Assembly (NCBI RefSeq): GCF_002214805.1
Contig: NZ_CP019914.1
Span: 682,001-746,000 of the forward strand
Origin: Brachyspira hampsonii
Lineage (GTDB): Bacteria > Spirochaetota > Brachyspiria > Brachyspirales > Brachyspiraceae
Direction of reading: 5' to 3'
Length of the DNA: 64,000 nucleotides
Positions 54,501-63,773 of this stretch are shown piece after piece (the first letter of the stretch is position 1; each line of letters begins with the position of its first letter). The notes beneath the pieces are model-generated. The model had not been told where the DNA came from. It saw only the letters and a list, made by a program, of their open reading frames with translations, and made no database searches. A program made the translations under genes and the position numbers.

Positions 54501-55265
54501 AGAGGAGCAGGAAATATTTTAGGTAAAGAGCAATCCGGTATGATATATCAGGTAGGTTATGAACTTTATACTCAAATGCTTGAAGAAGCTGCCAATGAAT
54601 ATAAAGGAGAAATAAAAGAAGTAACATTCGATACAGTTATTGATTTGAAGCATAATTTATTTATTCCTGACTCTTATATAGCAGATTCAAAAGAGAAAAT
54701 ATCCGCATACAAATTAATAATGCGTTCTCAAAGCGATGAAGATATAGAATATTCTAAAGAGTTTATGACAGATAAATACGGAAAACTTCCTAAAGAATTA
54801 GAAGATATTTTTAATATAGCAAAACTTAAAATCATATTGAAAAGAATTAGAATATTATCTGTTATAGAAGGACAGTATAATATATATCTTAAACTTGATA
54901 AACTTTCAAAAATAGATACTGATAAACTTGTAAAATTAATCAATACAAAAAATTCCGGAGTTTATTTTGATAAGGATAATCTTAATCAATTAATAATACC
55001 TGTTGTAAATGAAAAAGAAAATGATATTGAATGGAAATTAGAAAAAATAAAAAATGTAATATTGGCAATAGAAAGCGAAAATTATACAGAGGATACTAAT
55101 TCACAAAATAAAAGTAATGAAAACACTGAAAATAAAGAAGATAATAAAAAAGAAGAACATTCCAAAATGAGCATTGTAGAAGCTAATATAAAAAATAACA
55201 AAAATAATAAAAAAAGAATTATATCAAGAAGATCGCCTAAATTGATAAAAGTAAATAAAAAATAA
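51516..55265 (+). CDS. mfd: Transcription-repair coupling factor Mfd
   Basis: ATP-dependent translocase that removes stalled RNA polymerase and recruits UvrA. Features in order: an N-terminal UvrB-like region, an unusual acidic Asn/Glu/Lys-rich insert at about residues 408-468, the RNA-polymerase-interacting domain (LNVGDYAVHVNYGIGKYLGL), then superfamily 2 helicase motifs including VCGDVGFGKTEVA, LIVIDEEQRFG and a RGRVGRSDREAYAYM segment. A short TRCF domain and another Asn/Lys-rich tail follow. About 1249 residues. ATG 51516 is used; an in-frame TTG 51477 is less likely as it coincides with a TTGACA hexamer. Confidence 0.95.
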   Translation: MYNNESIYSELIEKFSKSEEFVNFDIKKTKSITGLKGGSDSLFFASIFNTESILIIKENESDAMLLSQSLNFYNIPNYYFPDYDTVPFTKMSPITDIAQERINILYKLINKEKCIIITTINAVTRKLPNRNDLKKLPIYLNVGDKLDLDNLRLTLYDLGYVIEREVAEKGTASVRGSIVDVFSVEYDNPIRIELFDDEIESIRLFNIEDGRSFKTAENIIIYPVREAVYSDSAVNEFLNSNDINDEIKDNIIKRKYFAGSENLLPIFYTNLETIFDYFDYGYVFIDDALKLKNKFITIIDTIKENFNDIDNIFNIIEDIYKLYIDNNYLSEIVKKSINISPFITDADIYKFNFLEGVSFKSRLTDFLDYVKEYREKDYLIILSTGHHDQALRFYKIMQDLSPIIITENEIQEDEEKVSEDKENNDNKEIINNSIENTENNNEDNKEIILEDNNKKEETKKDYSKNENNFYIITTQSSSGFIKDDIKTIFMADWEVFGRKRKKVRKIPKVNKNLIETFVDLNVGDYAVHVNYGIGKYLGLTRKMSNGKEKDYITLEYAKGDKLYIPVEQMNFVQKYISGHGEAPKLTLLGGSAWDKIKSKAREDALATARELIKLYAIRSNIRGNVYGADTQWQDDFEASFRYEETVDQLRAINDIKEDMESGKMMDRLVCGDVGFGKTEVAFRAVFKAIMAGKQCAILCPTTILSQQHYNNAKKRFEDFPIRIEVLNRFVTSRQAKRNKELLKTGSCDLIVGTHMLLSKDIEFKNLGLIVIDEEQRFGVKHKEALKKLRLETDVLTLSATPIPRTLNMALTGIRDISIIETPPLNRIPVKTFVTEFSEEAVVNAIERELKREGQVFYLYNRIDTIESFALMIKKLCPKARICVAHGRMTGHQLEKIMEDFINHKYDILVSTTIIENGIDIPNANTILIDNANKLGLSELYQLRGRVGRSDREAYAYMFYPSDLALTEVAYKRLEAISEHTDLGAGFKIAMRDLEIRGAGNILGKEQSGMIYQVGYELYTQMLEEAANEYKGEIKEVTFDTVIDLKHNLFIPDSYIADSKEKISAYKLIMRSQSDEDIEYSKEFMTDKYGKLPKELEDIFNIAKLKIILKRIRILSVIEGQYNIYLKLDKLSKIDTDKLVKLINTKNSGVYFDKDNLNQLIIPVVNEKENDIEWKLEKIKNVILAIESENYTEDTNSQNKSNENTENKEDNKKEEHSKMSIVEANIKNNKNNKKRIISRRSPKLIKVNKK

Positions 55266-55285
55266 TATAATTTTAATTTATTTAA

Positions 55286-55338
55286 ACTACATTAAGTATA
55301 ATAATATACTACAAATTATACTTAATGTAGTTTTTTTT
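55286..55338 (+). terminator. mfd terminator
   Basis: 17-bp perfect arms (55286-55302 and 55315-55331, ACTACATTAAGTATAAT type) followed by a run of Ts. Confidence 0.93.
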
Positions 55339-55345
55339 ATATTTT

Positions 55346-55383
55346 TTGATTGAAATTGATTATTTTTGATTGATTTTGATTGA
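55346..55383 (+). promoter_or_regulatory. Operator array: four TTGATTGA-like sites at 10-bp spacing
   Basis: TTGATTGA at 55346-55353, TTGATTAT at 55356-55363, TTGATTGA at 55366-55373 and TTGATTGA at 55376-55383. The exact 10-bp period puts all sites on one face of the helix. The last overlaps the -35 region of the fructose operon. Direct-repeat arrays of TGATT-type sites are the expected operator style for DeoR-family repressors, and the first gene encodes one. Confidence 0.75.
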
Positions 55384-55407
55384 TTTTTATAGTTTTTTTG
55401 CTATAAT
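55380..55407 (+). promoter_or_regulatory. Promoter of the fructose operon
   Basis: TTGATT (55380-55385) overlapping the operator array, a 16-bp spacer and TATAAT (55402-55407), 35 bases before the GTG start. Confidence 0.65.
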
Positions 55408-55442
55408 TATTAATATAAAGATTGAATGAGGTAAGAATAAAA

Positions 55443-56186
55443 GTGCTGAAAGTAAGCAGATATGAATTAATTTTTGAAGTTATAAAAGAGAAAAAGAATA
55501 TTAAAATAGAAGAATTAATTGAAAGACTTAATGTTTCAGAGGCAACTATTAGGAGAGATTTAACATTTCTTGAAAAAGCAGGAAAAATAAGAAGAGTTCA
55601 TGGCGGTGCTATATTAGTTGATACTCAGGAAGAAAGTTTGATATACAAAAAGGAAATATATTCAGAAGAAAAAGAAAAAATAGGAAAGTTTGCTGCTTCA
55701 TTAGTTGAAAGCGGTAATACAATATATTTAGATGCAGGAACAAGTGTTTTTGCTATGATTAAATATTTGTCGGGGATTGAGAATATAAAAGTTGTAACAA
55801 ACGGTGTAAGCCATATAGATGAGCTTAATAATAAAAGAATAGAAACTTATTTGATAGGAGGAAAGATAAAAACACTTACAGGAGCATTGGTTGGAGGAAC
55901 TGCTGCAATGTCTGTAAAGAATTTCAATTTTGATTTAGCATTTATGGGAGCAAATGCAATAGATATTAACGGATATTCTACACCTGACAGTGAGGAGGCA
56001 TTAATAAAAAATGAAGCTGCTTCAAAAGCAAATAAAACTTATTTTTTATGCGATGAATCAAAATTAAAAAAGAAAAGTTTTATTAATTTTTATAACTTAG
56101 AAGATTCATATTTGATAACAAATGCAAAAGAAATAGATAATAATATAAAAGATAAATTAAAAGGATTATTTATTGTTAATCAATAA
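55443..56186 (+). CDS. fruR: DeoR-family repressor of the fructose operon
   Basis: A 247-residue regulator with an N-terminal DeoR helix-turn-helix (IKIEELIERLNVSEATIRRD, then LEKAGKIRRVHGGAI) and a C-terminal sugar-phosphate-sensing domain (LDAGTSVFAM, VTNGVSH and a FLCDESKLKKKSF segment). GTG 55443 is used; GAGG precedes it, whereas the in-frame TTG 55422 has no ribosome site. Expected effector: fructose 1-phosphate, by analogy. It is the first gene of fruR-fruK-fruA. Confidence 0.88.
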   Translation: MLKVSRYELIFEVIKEKKNIKIEELIERLNVSEATIRRDLTFLEKAGKIRRVHGGAILVDTQEESLIYKKEIYSEEKEKIGKFAASLVESGNTIYLDAGTSVFAMIKYLSGIENIKVVTNGVSHIDELNNKRIETYLIGGKIKTLTGALVGGTAAMSVKNFNFDLAFMGANAIDINGYSTPDSEEALIKNEAASKANKTYFLCDESKLKKKSFINFYNLEDSYLITNAKEIDNNIKDKLKGLFIVNQ

Positions 56187-56204
56187 AAAAGTGAGGGATT
56201 ATTT

Positions 56205-57122
56205 ATGATATATACTTTAACATTAAATCCGGCTGTAGATTATTATATAGGCATGGATAACTTTGAAGAGGGAGAATTAAACAAAGTTAATAATGCCTAT
56301 ACATTAGCCGGAGGAAAGGGAATTAATGTTTCCAAAGTTTTAAAAAATTTCAATATTGATTCTATTGCTTTAGGATTTTGCGGAGGATTTACCGGAGATT
56401 ATATAAAAAAGCATCTTAAAGAATACGGCATCAAAGAAAATTTTATTGATTTAGAAGAAAATACAAGAATCAATATAAAATTAAAAACTTTAAAAACAGA
56501 AAGTGAAATAGCAGGAAAATCACCTAATATTTCAAAAGAAAAAGTTAATGAGCTTTTAGATTTTATAAAAAACAATATAAGAGAAAATGACATACTAGTA
56601 TTATCCGGAAGCGTTCCGAACTCAATAGAAAGCAGTATATATAAAGATATTATATCAATAGCAAATAAAAATATAAAAGTAATACTAGATGCAAGAGATA
56701 AGGCATTCAAATTCGGATTAAAAGCAGGAGTATTTCTTACAAAACCAAATAAAAAAGAATTAAGCGAATATTTTAATAAACAAATAGAAAACACAGAAGA
56801 TATTATAAAGTATGCAAGAGAATTAATAAAAGAAGGAAGCGGGAATGTAATAGTATCCTTAGGAAAAGATGGTTCTATACTTGTAACAAAAGATGAGGCT
56901 TATTTAGGAAATGCCCCTGACGGAAAATTGATAAGTTCTGTTGGAGCTGGGGATTCTATGGTTGCTGGTATAGTTTATGGCTTAAGCAATAGTTTAAATA
57001 TAATTGATTCTTATAAATATGCTATAGCAAGCGGAAGTTCTACTGCTTGTTCTGAAGGTTTAACTACATTTGATAATATGAAGAAATTTTTAGAAAATGC
57101 AGAAATAAAAAAAGTTAATTAA
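56205..57122 (+). CDS. fruK: 1-phosphofructokinase
   Basis: PfkB-family kinase that phosphorylates fructose 1-phosphate to fructose 1,6-bisphosphate. 305 residues. N-terminal TLTLNPAVDYYIGMDNFEEG and GGKGINVSKVLKNF signatures, and the C-terminal SVGAGDSMVAGIVYG motif with the catalytic Asp. Between the regulator and the transporter, in the usual fructose-operon order. Confidence 0.93.
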   Translation: MIYTLTLNPAVDYYIGMDNFEEGELNKVNNAYTLAGGKGINVSKVLKNFNIDSIALGFCGGFTGDYIKKHLKEYGIKENFIDLEENTRINIKLKTLKTESEIAGKSPNISKEKVNELLDFIKNNIRENDILVLSGSVPNSIESSIYKDIISIANKNIKVILDARDKAFKFGLKAGVFLTKPNKKELSEYFNKQIENTEDIIKYARELIKEGSGNVIVSLGKDGSILVTKDEAYLGNAPDGKLISSVGAGDSMVAGIVYGLSNSLNIIDSYKYAIASGSSTACSEGLTTFDNMKKFLENAEIKKVN

Positions 57123-57143
57123 TTTTTTAAATGGAGGCACACA

Positions 57144-59021
57144 ATGCTAAAAGATGTTATAACTTTAGATTGTATTGATGTAGATCTAAAGGGAACAACA
57201 AAATCAGAAATTATAGATGAAATGGTTGATATTCTCTATAATAACGGCAGATTAAATGACAGAGAAGAGTATAAGCAGGAAATACTAAAAAGAGAAGCTC
57301 AAAGCTCTACAGGTATGGAAGAAGGAATAGCAATACCGCATGGTAAAACTAAAGCTGTAAAGATTCCTACTGTTGCTATAGGTATTTCCAAAAAAGGTGT
57401 TGACTATGAATCATTAGACGGTGAGCCTTCGCATTTATTTTTTATGATAGCAGCTCCTGAAAACTCTAATGACTCTCATATAGAGTTATTATCTAAAATA
57501 ACTACTCTTCTTCTTGAAGATGATATTAGAGAGGCATTATTAAATGCAAAAACTAAAGAAGAAGTACTTGATATATTAATGAAAAATGCTGAAAAAGATA
57601 ATGAAAACTCATCTTTAAATCAGGAAAGCAGTAATAATAATGATTCATATCAGGTATTAGCAGTAACAGCATGTCCTACAGGGATAGCACATACTTATAT
57701 GGCTGCTGATGCTTTGCTTAAAAAAGGTAAAGAACTTGGAATTACTATAAAAGTAGAAACTAATGGATCAAGCGGTGTAAAAAATGAGCTTACAAAAGAT
57801 GAAATAAAAAATGCCAAAGGTATAATAGTAGCAGCTGATAAAAATGTTGCTATGGATAGATTTGCAGGAAAGAATGTTGATATAGTAGGCGTTAAAGAGG
57901 CTATAAAAAATCCTGAGCAGTTAATAAAAAATGCATTAAATCAAACAGCACCTATATATCAAATTAATTCTGAAGGAGGATCTTCAAACAAATTTGCTAA
58001 AAAGCCTAAAACAGGAGTATACAAGCATTTAATGTCAGGCGTATCAAATATGCTTCCTTTTGTTGTAGGCGGAGGTATACTTATAGCATTTTCATTTATG
58101 TTTGGTATAAATGCCAGCAATCCTAATGATCCTTCATATAATGCATTTGCGAAACTTTTAAATGATATAGGAGGAGGAAATGCATTCTTCTTAATGGTGC
58201 CTGTAATGGCAGCATTTATTGGTATGAGTATTGCTGACAGACCGGGATTTGCTCCTGCTATGGTTGGAGGACTTATATCATTAAACAGCGGCGGCGGATT
58301 TTTAGGCGGACTTATAGGCGGTTTTTTGGGCGGCTATATTACACTTCTACTAAAAAAAGTATTTTCTAAATTGCCTGAAAGTTTGGACGGAATTAAACCT
58401 GTTTTACTATATCCATTATTTGGAATATTTTTTACAGGTGCTATAATGTATTTATTCATAGTTGATCCAATAGCTGCAATAAACTCAGGACTTTCTAATT
58501 TCTTAAAGAATATGGGTACAGGAAACTTAATATTATTAGGTGCTGTGCTTGGTGCTATGATGTCCACTGACATGGGAGGACCTATAAATAAAGCGGCCTT
58601 TACATTTGGAATAGCAATGATAGCTTCAGGTGATTATGCTCCTCATGCTGCTGTTATGGCTGGTGGTATGGTTCCTCCTTTGGGTATAGCATTAGCTACA
58701 ACAATATTTAGAAACAAATTCACTGCTGATGAAAAAGATGCAGGAAAAACATGCTATGTTATGGGGCTTTCATTCATCACCGAAGGAGCTATACCATTTG
58801 CCGCATCAGATCCTATAAGAGTAATACCTTCTTGTATGATTGGTGCTGCTATTGCCGGAGCTTTGACTATGGCTTTTCGTATAGAACTTAGAGCTCCTCA
58901 TGGAGGAATATTTGTTCTTCCTATAGTGAATAATCCTGTAATGTATTTACTTGCTATAGTGATAGGTTCTGTAATAACTGCAGCAATACTAGGATTTATT
59001 AAGAAACCGGCAGAAAATTAA
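57144..59021 (+). CDS. fruA: PTS fructose transporter, EIIABC fusion
   Basis: A 625-residue membrane transporter that imports fructose as fructose 1-phosphate. The IIA domain (~1-150) has the phospho-His66 in IAIPHGKT. The IIB domain (~170-265) has phospho-Cys177 in AVTACPTGIAHTYM. The IIC domain (~285-620) has about eight to ten helices with a GGPINKAAF segment. GGAGG lies before the start. Domain order A-B-C in one chain; the general PTS proteins EI and HPr are not in the window. Confidence 0.95.
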   Translation: MLKDVITLDCIDVDLKGTTKSEIIDEMVDILYNNGRLNDREEYKQEILKREAQSSTGMEEGIAIPHGKTKAVKIPTVAIGISKKGVDYESLDGEPSHLFFMIAAPENSNDSHIELLSKITTLLLEDDIREALLNAKTKEEVLDILMKNAEKDNENSSLNQESSNNNDSYQVLAVTACPTGIAHTYMAADALLKKGKELGITIKVETNGSSGVKNELTKDEIKNAKGIIVAADKNVAMDRFAGKNVDIVGVKEAIKNPEQLIKNALNQTAPIYQINSEGGSSNKFAKKPKTGVYKHLMSGVSNMLPFVVGGGILIAFSFMFGINASNPNDPSYNAFAKLLNDIGGGNAFFLMVPVMAAFIGMSIADRPGFAPAMVGGLISLNSGGGFLGGLIGGFLGGYITLLLKKVFSKLPESLDGIKPVLLYPLFGIFFTGAIMYLFIVDPIAAINSGLSNFLKNMGTGNLILLGAVLGAMMSTDMGGPINKAAFTFGIAMIASGDYAPHAAVMAGGMVPPLGIALATTIFRNKFTADEKDAGKTCYVMGLSFITEGAIPFAASDPIRVIPSCMIGAAIAGALTMAFRIELRAPHGGIFVLPIVNNPVMYLLAIVIGSVITAAILGFIKKPAEN

Positions 59022-59039
59022 CATATATCTTCTAAAAAA

Positions 59040-59070
59040 GGCTGTATCCTTATCCAATAAAGATACAGCC
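59040..59070 (-). terminator. Terminator between fruA and oppA-like gene
   Basis: GGCTGTATC (59040-59048) / GATACAGCC (59062-59070). On the minus strand TTTTTT follows, so it ends the peptide-binding gene; it also lies 18 bases past the fruA stop. Confidence 0.85.
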
Positions 59071-59084
59071 AATAAAATTTCAAA

Positions 59085-60689
59085 CTATTCTAAATAACAA
59101 TGATGGAATTTATGAAATCCTAGAGGATCATAATAAACACCTTTAAGTTTAGGAGATACAAGCAAAGGTTCTGTATAATAATATATAGGTATTATAGCCT
59201 CTTCTTTCATAAGCATTTCTTCTGCTTTATGCATAGTCTCCATTCTGAATTTCTGATCTCCTGAAAGCATAACCTGACTTATTATATCATCATAAGCCTT
59301 ATTACTATAAACACTGTAATTATTAGGCGAATAACTTAAGCATAAACTCATAAAGTTTACAGGATCATCAAAATCACCATTCCATGCTCCTCTAGCCATA
59401 GTTATGTTTCTGTCATATCTTGTCTGTAAAAATACTGCCCATTCTTCCTGAGTTAAAGTTACATCAATACCAAGATTTTCTTTCCACATCTGCTGAACAG
59501 CTTCAAATATTTTTACATGTATTCCCGGATCTGTTTTAAACTCCATAACAGGAAAACCTGCCCCATTAGGATATCCTGCTTCAGCCATTAATTTTTTAGC
59601 TTCCTCAACATTTTTAGCATATCCTTCTTTAGTCACATCAATATATTCTCCGCCGTTTTCTCTGAAATCTCCTTCATAATCAGATATTCCAAAAGGCACT
59701 AAAGCACCGGCAGGCTTCTCCCCTCCTCTTGTAATTTGTTCTACTATATAATTTCTGTCAATGGCAAGAGATAATGCCCTTCTTACTCTTACATCTTTTA
59801 ATATATTATTAGTTAAATTTAAACAATAATAATATGATGATATTCTAGGCTCTATTACTATAAGTCCTTCATTTTGAAGTGTCTGTATATCCTGTCTAGG
59901 GAAAGATCTTGCAAAATGCAAAGAACCTGCTTTAACGCCGGCAACAGAAGCGGTTTCATTTTCCATAAGAACAAATGTTATTTTATCAGGAACTATATCT
60001 TTTATATTCCAATAATTAGTATTTTTTACCATTACAAGGCTCTCATCTCTGTTTCTTTCTACAAGTTTGAAAGCACCATTTCCTATATAAGTATTAGCAT
60101 TTAAAGTCCATTCATCTCCGTACTGTTCTATAATATCTTTTCTAAGCGGATAAAATGTAGGAAAAGTTAAAAGCTCTAAGAAATAAGCTGTAGGAGCTTC
60201 TAACTGCACCTCTAAAGTATAATCATCTATTGCTTTTATACCCAAACTTTCTTTAGGCATCTCGCCAGCTGTTATAGCTTTGGCATTTTTTACAGGTTCA
60301 TGCTGATATCCGTACTGACTTCCTGTAGCAGGATCAACAACCCTTTGCCAAGAATAAACAAAATCATCAGCAACAACTGATTTACCGTCTGTCCATTTAG
60401 AATTGGTTCTAAGTTTGAATGTATAAGTAAGTCCGTCATCGCTTATTTCCCAGCTCTCTGCTACTCCAGGAACTAATTTACCATTCATATCTTTTTCTAT
60501 TAATCCCTCAAATGTATGCATCAAATAAAATACTGCATCTGAAGTTACATTAATACTAGGATCTATAGTATTAGGCTCAGGTCCTGTGTTAATAAATATA
60601 GATATGCCGTCTTCTGATTTATTATCATTAGAACAGGATATAATAAATGATATAAAAATCATCATAAATAAAATAAATACTTTTTTCAT
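59085..60689 (-). CDS. oppA: Oligopeptide ABC transporter substrate-binding lipoprotein
   Basis: A 534-residue solute-binding protein of the SBP_bac_5 family. The signal peptide ends in an ISFIISC lipobox (Cys near residue 18). The family motifs AESWEISDDGLTYTFKLR at ~85-102 and the DDFVYSWQRV region follow. It binds peptides at the outer face of the inner membrane for import by the Opp system. ATG 60689 is used because GGAG precedes it; the in-frame TTG 60704 is not preferred. The permease and ATPase genes are not in the window. Paralogue of the next gene. Confidence 0.93.
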   Translation of the reverse strand: MKKVFILFMMIFISFIISCSNDNKSEDGISIFINTGPEPNTIDPSINVTSDAVFYLMHTFEGLIEKDMNGKLVPGVAESWEISDDGLTYTFKLRTNSKWTDGKSVVADDFVYSWQRVVDPATGSQYGYQHEPVKNAKAITAGEMPKESLGIKAIDDYTLEVQLEAPTAYFLELLTFPTFYPLRKDIIEQYGDEWTLNANTYIGNGAFKLVERNRDESLVMVKNTNYWNIKDIVPDKITFVLMENETASVAGVKAGSLHFARSFPRQDIQTLQNEGLIVIEPRISSYYYCLNLTNNILKDVRVRRALSLAIDRNYIVEQITRGGEKPAGALVPFGISDYEGDFRENGGEYIDVTKEGYAKNVEEAKKLMAEAGYPNGAGFPVMEFKTDPGIHVKIFEAVQQMWKENLGIDVTLTQEEWAVFLQTRYDRNITMARGAWNGDFDDPVNFMSLCLSYSPNNYSVYSNKAYDDIISQVMLSGDQKFRMETMHKAEEMLMKEEAIIPIYYYTEPLLVSPKLKGVYYDPLGFHKFHHCYLE

Positions 60690-60724
60690 TGATATTGACT
60701 CCAAACATTTTATTTAAATTAAAA

Positions 60725-62365
60725 TTAATCTTCCAAATATGCTCTCATAAAACTATGCTGCCCCATAGAATCATACAAAACGCCTTTTAATTTCGGCGAC
60801 ACCAATATTGGTTCATTAGAAAAATATATAGGTATTATTGCCATATCATTAATTAATAATTCTTCAGCTTTATGCATAGTCATCATCCTATGAGATGAAT
60901 CCGTAATTAATGCAGCTGTTTTTATCAAATCATCATACCTTTTATTTGTGTAAAGACTATTATTGTTAGGCGATGTACTTAAAAATACGGAAAGAAAATT
61001 TATAGGATCATTAAAATCTCCATTCCAAGATCCGCTTGCTATTTCAAAATTTTTATCAAATCTTTGAGTAAATAAATCAGATAACTCTAATTCTTCTATA
61101 TTTACATCAATACCTAAATTTTCACTCCACATTTTTTGTATAGCTTCAAATATATCTCTATTTATTCCGTAAGTAGTTTTTAAAGTCATAACAGGAAAAT
61201 CATTACCATTAGGATATCCAGCAAGGATCATAAGTCTTTTTGCTTCTTTAATATTATCATCATAACTTCCCTTGCTTATATCTATATAATCGCCACCATT
61301 TTCTCTAAAATCCCCAAAAAATCCCGGTATACCATAAGGTACAAAAGCAGCTGCTGGTTTTTCTCCATTTCTAGTGATATTTTCAACTATATAATTTCTA
61401 TCAATTGCAAGAGATAATGCTTTTCTCACATTTACATCAGATAATACTTTATTTGTAGTATTTAAAAAATAAAAATATGTTCCTATTCTAGGCACATTGT
61501 GTATATATCCGGATCTTTGCAATGAAACTATATGCTCTATTGGAAAGTTTCTTGAAAAATTAATCAAACCGTTTTTTACTGAGTTTAAAGAGTACATAGG
61601 ATCATTTTTTAATATGAACTCTAATCTGCTTGGTATAACTTCTTTATTATTCCAATAGAATTCATTCTTTTCCATTACAATAATATTACCTATTTTTCTC
61701 TCTACAACTTTAAATGCCCCATTTCCTATAAAAGTTTCAGGTTTTTCTGTCCAATTATCTCCATGCAGTTTTATTATATCCTCCCTTAAAGGATAAAATG
61801 TAGGATATGATAAAACTTCAATAAAATAAGCTAAAGGCATATCTAATATTATCTCTAATGTATAATCATCTATAGCTTCAACACCCAAATATTTTGTTTC
61901 TATTTTGCCGTTAAGTATATCTTTAGAATTATTTATAAAACTATACTGATATGCAAATTTGCTTTCAGTATTAGGATCAAATAGTCTCCTAAAAGAATAA
62001 ACAAAATCTTTTGCTAAAACAGGATTGCCGTCAGACCAATAAGCATCTTTTCTTAAATTAAATGTATATACAAGTCCGTCAGCACTTATATTCCAACTTT
62101 CAGCAGCAGCAGGTATTACTTTACCATCTTTATCCTTACTCACTAAACCTTCAAATATATGATTTAAATATATTAAAGTATCCGATGTTACATTTTTACT
62201 AGGATCCATAGTATATGGCTCCTGACCTATATTTATCAGCAATGAAAAATACTTTCCGGCGGGAGGACTATCCGTAATGCTTTCTTCTATTTTTGTACAT
62301 GATATAATTAAAGAGATCAAAATAATTATAAAGATATAATATTTTTTTAACATTTTATTATCCAA
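60725..62365 (-). CDS. Oligopeptide-binding lipoprotein, tandem paralogue
   Basis: A 546-residue SBP_bac_5 lipoprotein (lipobox ISLIISC near residue 22). It follows the same architecture and motif order as the downstream gene: ESWNISADGLVYTFNLRKDA and DFVYSFRRLFDP, with a similar C-terminal region. The two differ widely across the ligand-binding lobes, so they probably bind different peptides. The intergenic gap is 35 bases, so they are probably one transcript. Confidence 0.92.
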   Translation of the reverse strand: MDNKMLKKYYIFIIILISLIISCTKIEESITDSPPAGKYFSLLINIGQEPYTMDPSKNVTSDTLIYLNHIFEGLVSKDKDGKVIPAAAESWNISADGLVYTFNLRKDAYWSDGNPVLAKDFVYSFRRLFDPNTESKFAYQYSFINNSKDILNGKIETKYLGVEAIDDYTLEIILDMPLAYFIEVLSYPTFYPLREDIIKLHGDNWTEKPETFIGNGAFKVVERKIGNIIVMEKNEFYWNNKEVIPSRLEFILKNDPMYSLNSVKNGLINFSRNFPIEHIVSLQRSGYIHNVPRIGTYFYFLNTTNKVLSDVNVRKALSLAIDRNYIVENITRNGEKPAAAFVPYGIPGFFGDFRENGGDYIDISKGSYDDNIKEAKRLMILAGYPNGNDFPVMTLKTTYGINRDIFEAIQKMWSENLGIDVNIEELELSDLFTQRFDKNFEIASGSWNGDFNDPINFLSVFLSTSPNNNSLYTNKRYDDLIKTAALITDSSHRMMTMHKAEELLINDMAIIPIYFSNEPILVSPKLKGVLYDSMGQHSFMRAYLED

Positions 62366-62419
62366 ATGTATTTTACTTCAATTAAGTATATATTCTATAA
62401 CATTTAATGTCAAATAATA

Positions 62420-63760
62420 TTATTTTATTAGTTTGAAATATTCTATTATATTCTTTAACTCTTCAGATTCATCTGTAATGGATTTATAGTTGTCAGAAAT
62501 ACCATTTACAAATTTATAATTATTATTCGATTTATCATCATTGGAAACTGATGATTTGGAGTTTTCAGATATTTTATATTGCTTATCTTTCAATACATCA
62601 ATAATATTATTTAAATACTCTATAGTGTTATTATTATTATCCGCATTCATATCTGTAACTATATCATCTGATTTTATATTATATGATTTTATTTTAGATT
62701 TATTGTTATTAACAAAATTTATGACAGGTATTACTTTCCTATTTATGATATTAGGTACTATAATAATTATTAAAATAATCATTACAGAAATCATAATTCC
62801 TATCATTATCAGCATTTTATTATTATTTTTTAATACCATAGCTGATGGTACTGCCACCTCTATACCCCAATACACATTGTCAAATAAATTTATAGGTTTT
62901 AAAATATAAAAATATCTATTTAAATTTTTAAAATTGTATTTTTCTATCATTAAACTTTTATTAGAATTTATCATATCTATTACATTATAATTATTATATG
63001 GATGATATAAATTAGTAAAATTTTCACCTATAATTTCAATGTCCGTATTACAATAAACAATATTCCCATTTTCATTGAATAAAGTAATAGATATATCATT
63101 TCCTTTATAAAAATTCATACTATCTGAACTCATATCCAAACCAATTATTCCTATAATTTGACCGTCATTAGAACATATAGGCATCAGACAAGTTTGCACC
63201 TGCTTATACTTGTTTTGCATCTGAATAGTATATATTGGTGTTATATACATTTCATTCTTTTCTATTGTATTTTCTATAAAGGATGATTTTAATTCTAAAT
63301 TTTGAACATCAAGTCTTGATATATTACCATCTTTATCTTTAGCCATATATATTGCGAATTGTCCGTTAATATTTTTATACAAACTATCATTTTTATATAT
63401 ATTGTCATTATCAATTGCATTTGGAAGAAAAAGCAAAAAAACCGCCTCAGCATTTTCACTTATCTTTTTAGAGAATTTATCCATTAAATTTTCATATATT
63501 TTTCTATTTCTTATATTACTGCTGTATAATTCTTCTGCAATAAATTTTATACCATTCATAAAATCTAATTCATTATTGATTACATATCTCATATTTAATA
63601 ATTGAACTTCAGATATTTGATCTATTGTTTCTAATGACATATCCTTAGAAATATTATATGTATAAATAATAGTTATAATACTGCATATCATTATTATCAC
63701 TATTATAGGTATGATAATAAATAGACTTATTTTTATATTCAAATTATTTTTGCTGTTCAT
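62420..63760 (-). CDS. Cache-type receptor lacking the chemotaxis signalling hairpin
   Basis: A 446-residue membrane protein: helix ~8-30, an extracytoplasmic dCache-like sensor (~35-320), second helix at ~322-345 and a short cytoplasmic tail of about 100 residues. The end (SITDESEELKNIIEYFKLI) looks like the very end of a chemotaxis receptor, and KISENSKS like the start of its coiled coil, but the ~200 residues carrying the conserved tip (the ALNASVEAA-type motif) are absent. It may bind ligand without signalling to CheA, or act as a decoy. It lies upstream of the peptide-binding genes. Confidence 0.75.
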   Translation of the reverse strand: MNSKNNLNIKISLFIIIPIIVIIMICSIITIIYTYNISKDMSLETIDQISEVQLLNMRYVINNELDFMNGIKFIAEELYSSNIRNRKIYENLMDKFSKKISENAEAVFLLFLPNAIDNDNIYKNDSLYKNINGQFAIYMAKDKDGNISRLDVQNLELKSSFIENTIEKNEMYITPIYTIQMQNKYKQVQTCLMPICSNDGQIIGIIGLDMSSDSMNFYKGNDISITLFNENGNIVYCNTDIEIIGENFTNLYHPYNNYNVIDMINSNKSLMIEKYNFKNLNRYFYILKPINLFDNVYWGIEVAVPSAMVLKNNNKMLIMIGIMISVMIILIIIIVPNIINRKVIPVINFVNNNKSKIKSYNIKSDDIVTDMNADNNNNTIEYLNNIIDVLKDKQYKISENSKSSVSNDDKSNNNYKFVNGISDNYKSITDESEELKNIIEYFKLIK

Positions 63761-63773
63761 AATTTTTACACTT

